DNA from: an uncultured Bacteroidota bacterium | Lineage (GTDB): Bacteria > Bacteroidota > Bacteroidia > Chitinophagales > Chitinophagaceae | Assembly (NCBI GenBank): GCA_903851455.1 | Contig: CAINOM010000655.1 | Location: forward strand, 1 to 7,205 | Reading direction: 5' to 3' | Length of the DNA: 7,205 nt | In this document: positions 7,097-7,205 of the stretch, piece by piece | How the letters are laid out: each line of letters opens with the position of its first letter | How positions within the stretch are numbered: position 1 is the stretch's first letter | Translations under genes and position numbers: made by a program | The notes under the pieces: model-generated | Told to the model about the DNA's origin: nothing | The model's database searches: none | Seen by the model: the letters and a program-made list of their open reading frames with translations, nothing else

Positions 7097-7205
7097 GGCT
7101 ATCCGATTTTATAGACTGTTGTAAATCAATAATGCATGTCCTCAATTAGTAAGGTAAACGATTTTGTTGTCCGGTTTGCGAATGTTAACGGAACTGGCTC
7201 TGCCA

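Larger units (their letters stand above)
6884..7205. other. Intergenic region, AT-rich, with terminator and possible gene tail
   Basis: These 322 bases hold no gene I can support. The first part carries the likely upstream control region of the NRAMP gene. Positions about 6980-7070 are strongly AT-rich, with a T-run at 7027-7033. A probable intrinsic terminator sits at 7068-7096. Right of it, two minus-strand frames are open from the window edge: one ends at TGA 7144-7142 (last residues PDNKIVYLTN) and the other at TGA 7128-7126. Either could be the tail of a gene entering from the right; the 7142 frame has slightly more typical codons. A 26-codon plus-strand ORF at 6966-7046 is discussed under findings. 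No tRNA-like or long repeat structure was recognised. Confidence 0.6.

Noticed and set aside
7182..7205. Start of a plus-strand gene at ATG 7182 running off the edge
   Set aside because: Only eight codons are visible, with no convincing promoter or ribosome binding site.

Overview
The window looks like ordinary chromosomal DNA from a member of the Bacteroidota, plausibly Chitinophagaceae or a relative. The evidence is indirect: a large secreted multi-domain S8 protease of a type common in that phylum, a DUF1800/DUF1501 gene pair, starts without clear Shine-Dalgarno sequences, and promoter-like TTG...TAnnTTTG patterns rather than the E. coli sigma-70 form. I see no rRNA, tRNA, CRISPR array, insertion sequence, integrase or phage gene.

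Layout. Positions 1-2310 (minus strand) hold the first 770 codons of a secreted subtilisin-like protease whose C-terminus lies beyond the left edge. The frame is open throughout and was read directly from the complement. Positions 2416-5078 (minus) hold a two-gene operon: a DUF1800 protein first, then 26 bases later a DUF1501 protein with a twin-arginine signal. The protease starts 105 bases after the DUF1501 stop on the same strand and could be co-transcribed. Positions 5228-5599 (plus) hold a small VOC (glyoxalase/bleomycin-resistance fold) gene, divergent from the DUF1800 gene. It runs tail to tail, with 9 bases between stops, into an NRAMP-family transporter gene at 5609-6883 (minus). The remaining 322 bases are mostly AT-rich and non-coding, with one probable intrinsic terminator and perhaps the tail of a minus-strand gene at the right edge.

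How the genes relate. The DUF1800/DUF1501 pair is the only clear functional unit. It is widespread and its biochemical role is unknown; the DUF1501 fold is thought to be alkaline-phosphatase-like. The protease shares its strand and the exported compartment but no established pathway. The VOC and NRAMP genes seem unrelated to it and to each other.

Most worth a second look: the NRAMP homologue has lost the metal-binding methionine, histidine and asparagine that define classical Mn/Fe transporters; the protease has two successive propeptide-like modules and a diverged histidine motif; and the two partners of the DUF operon differ in export signals. I found no convincing evidence of a wholly new system.
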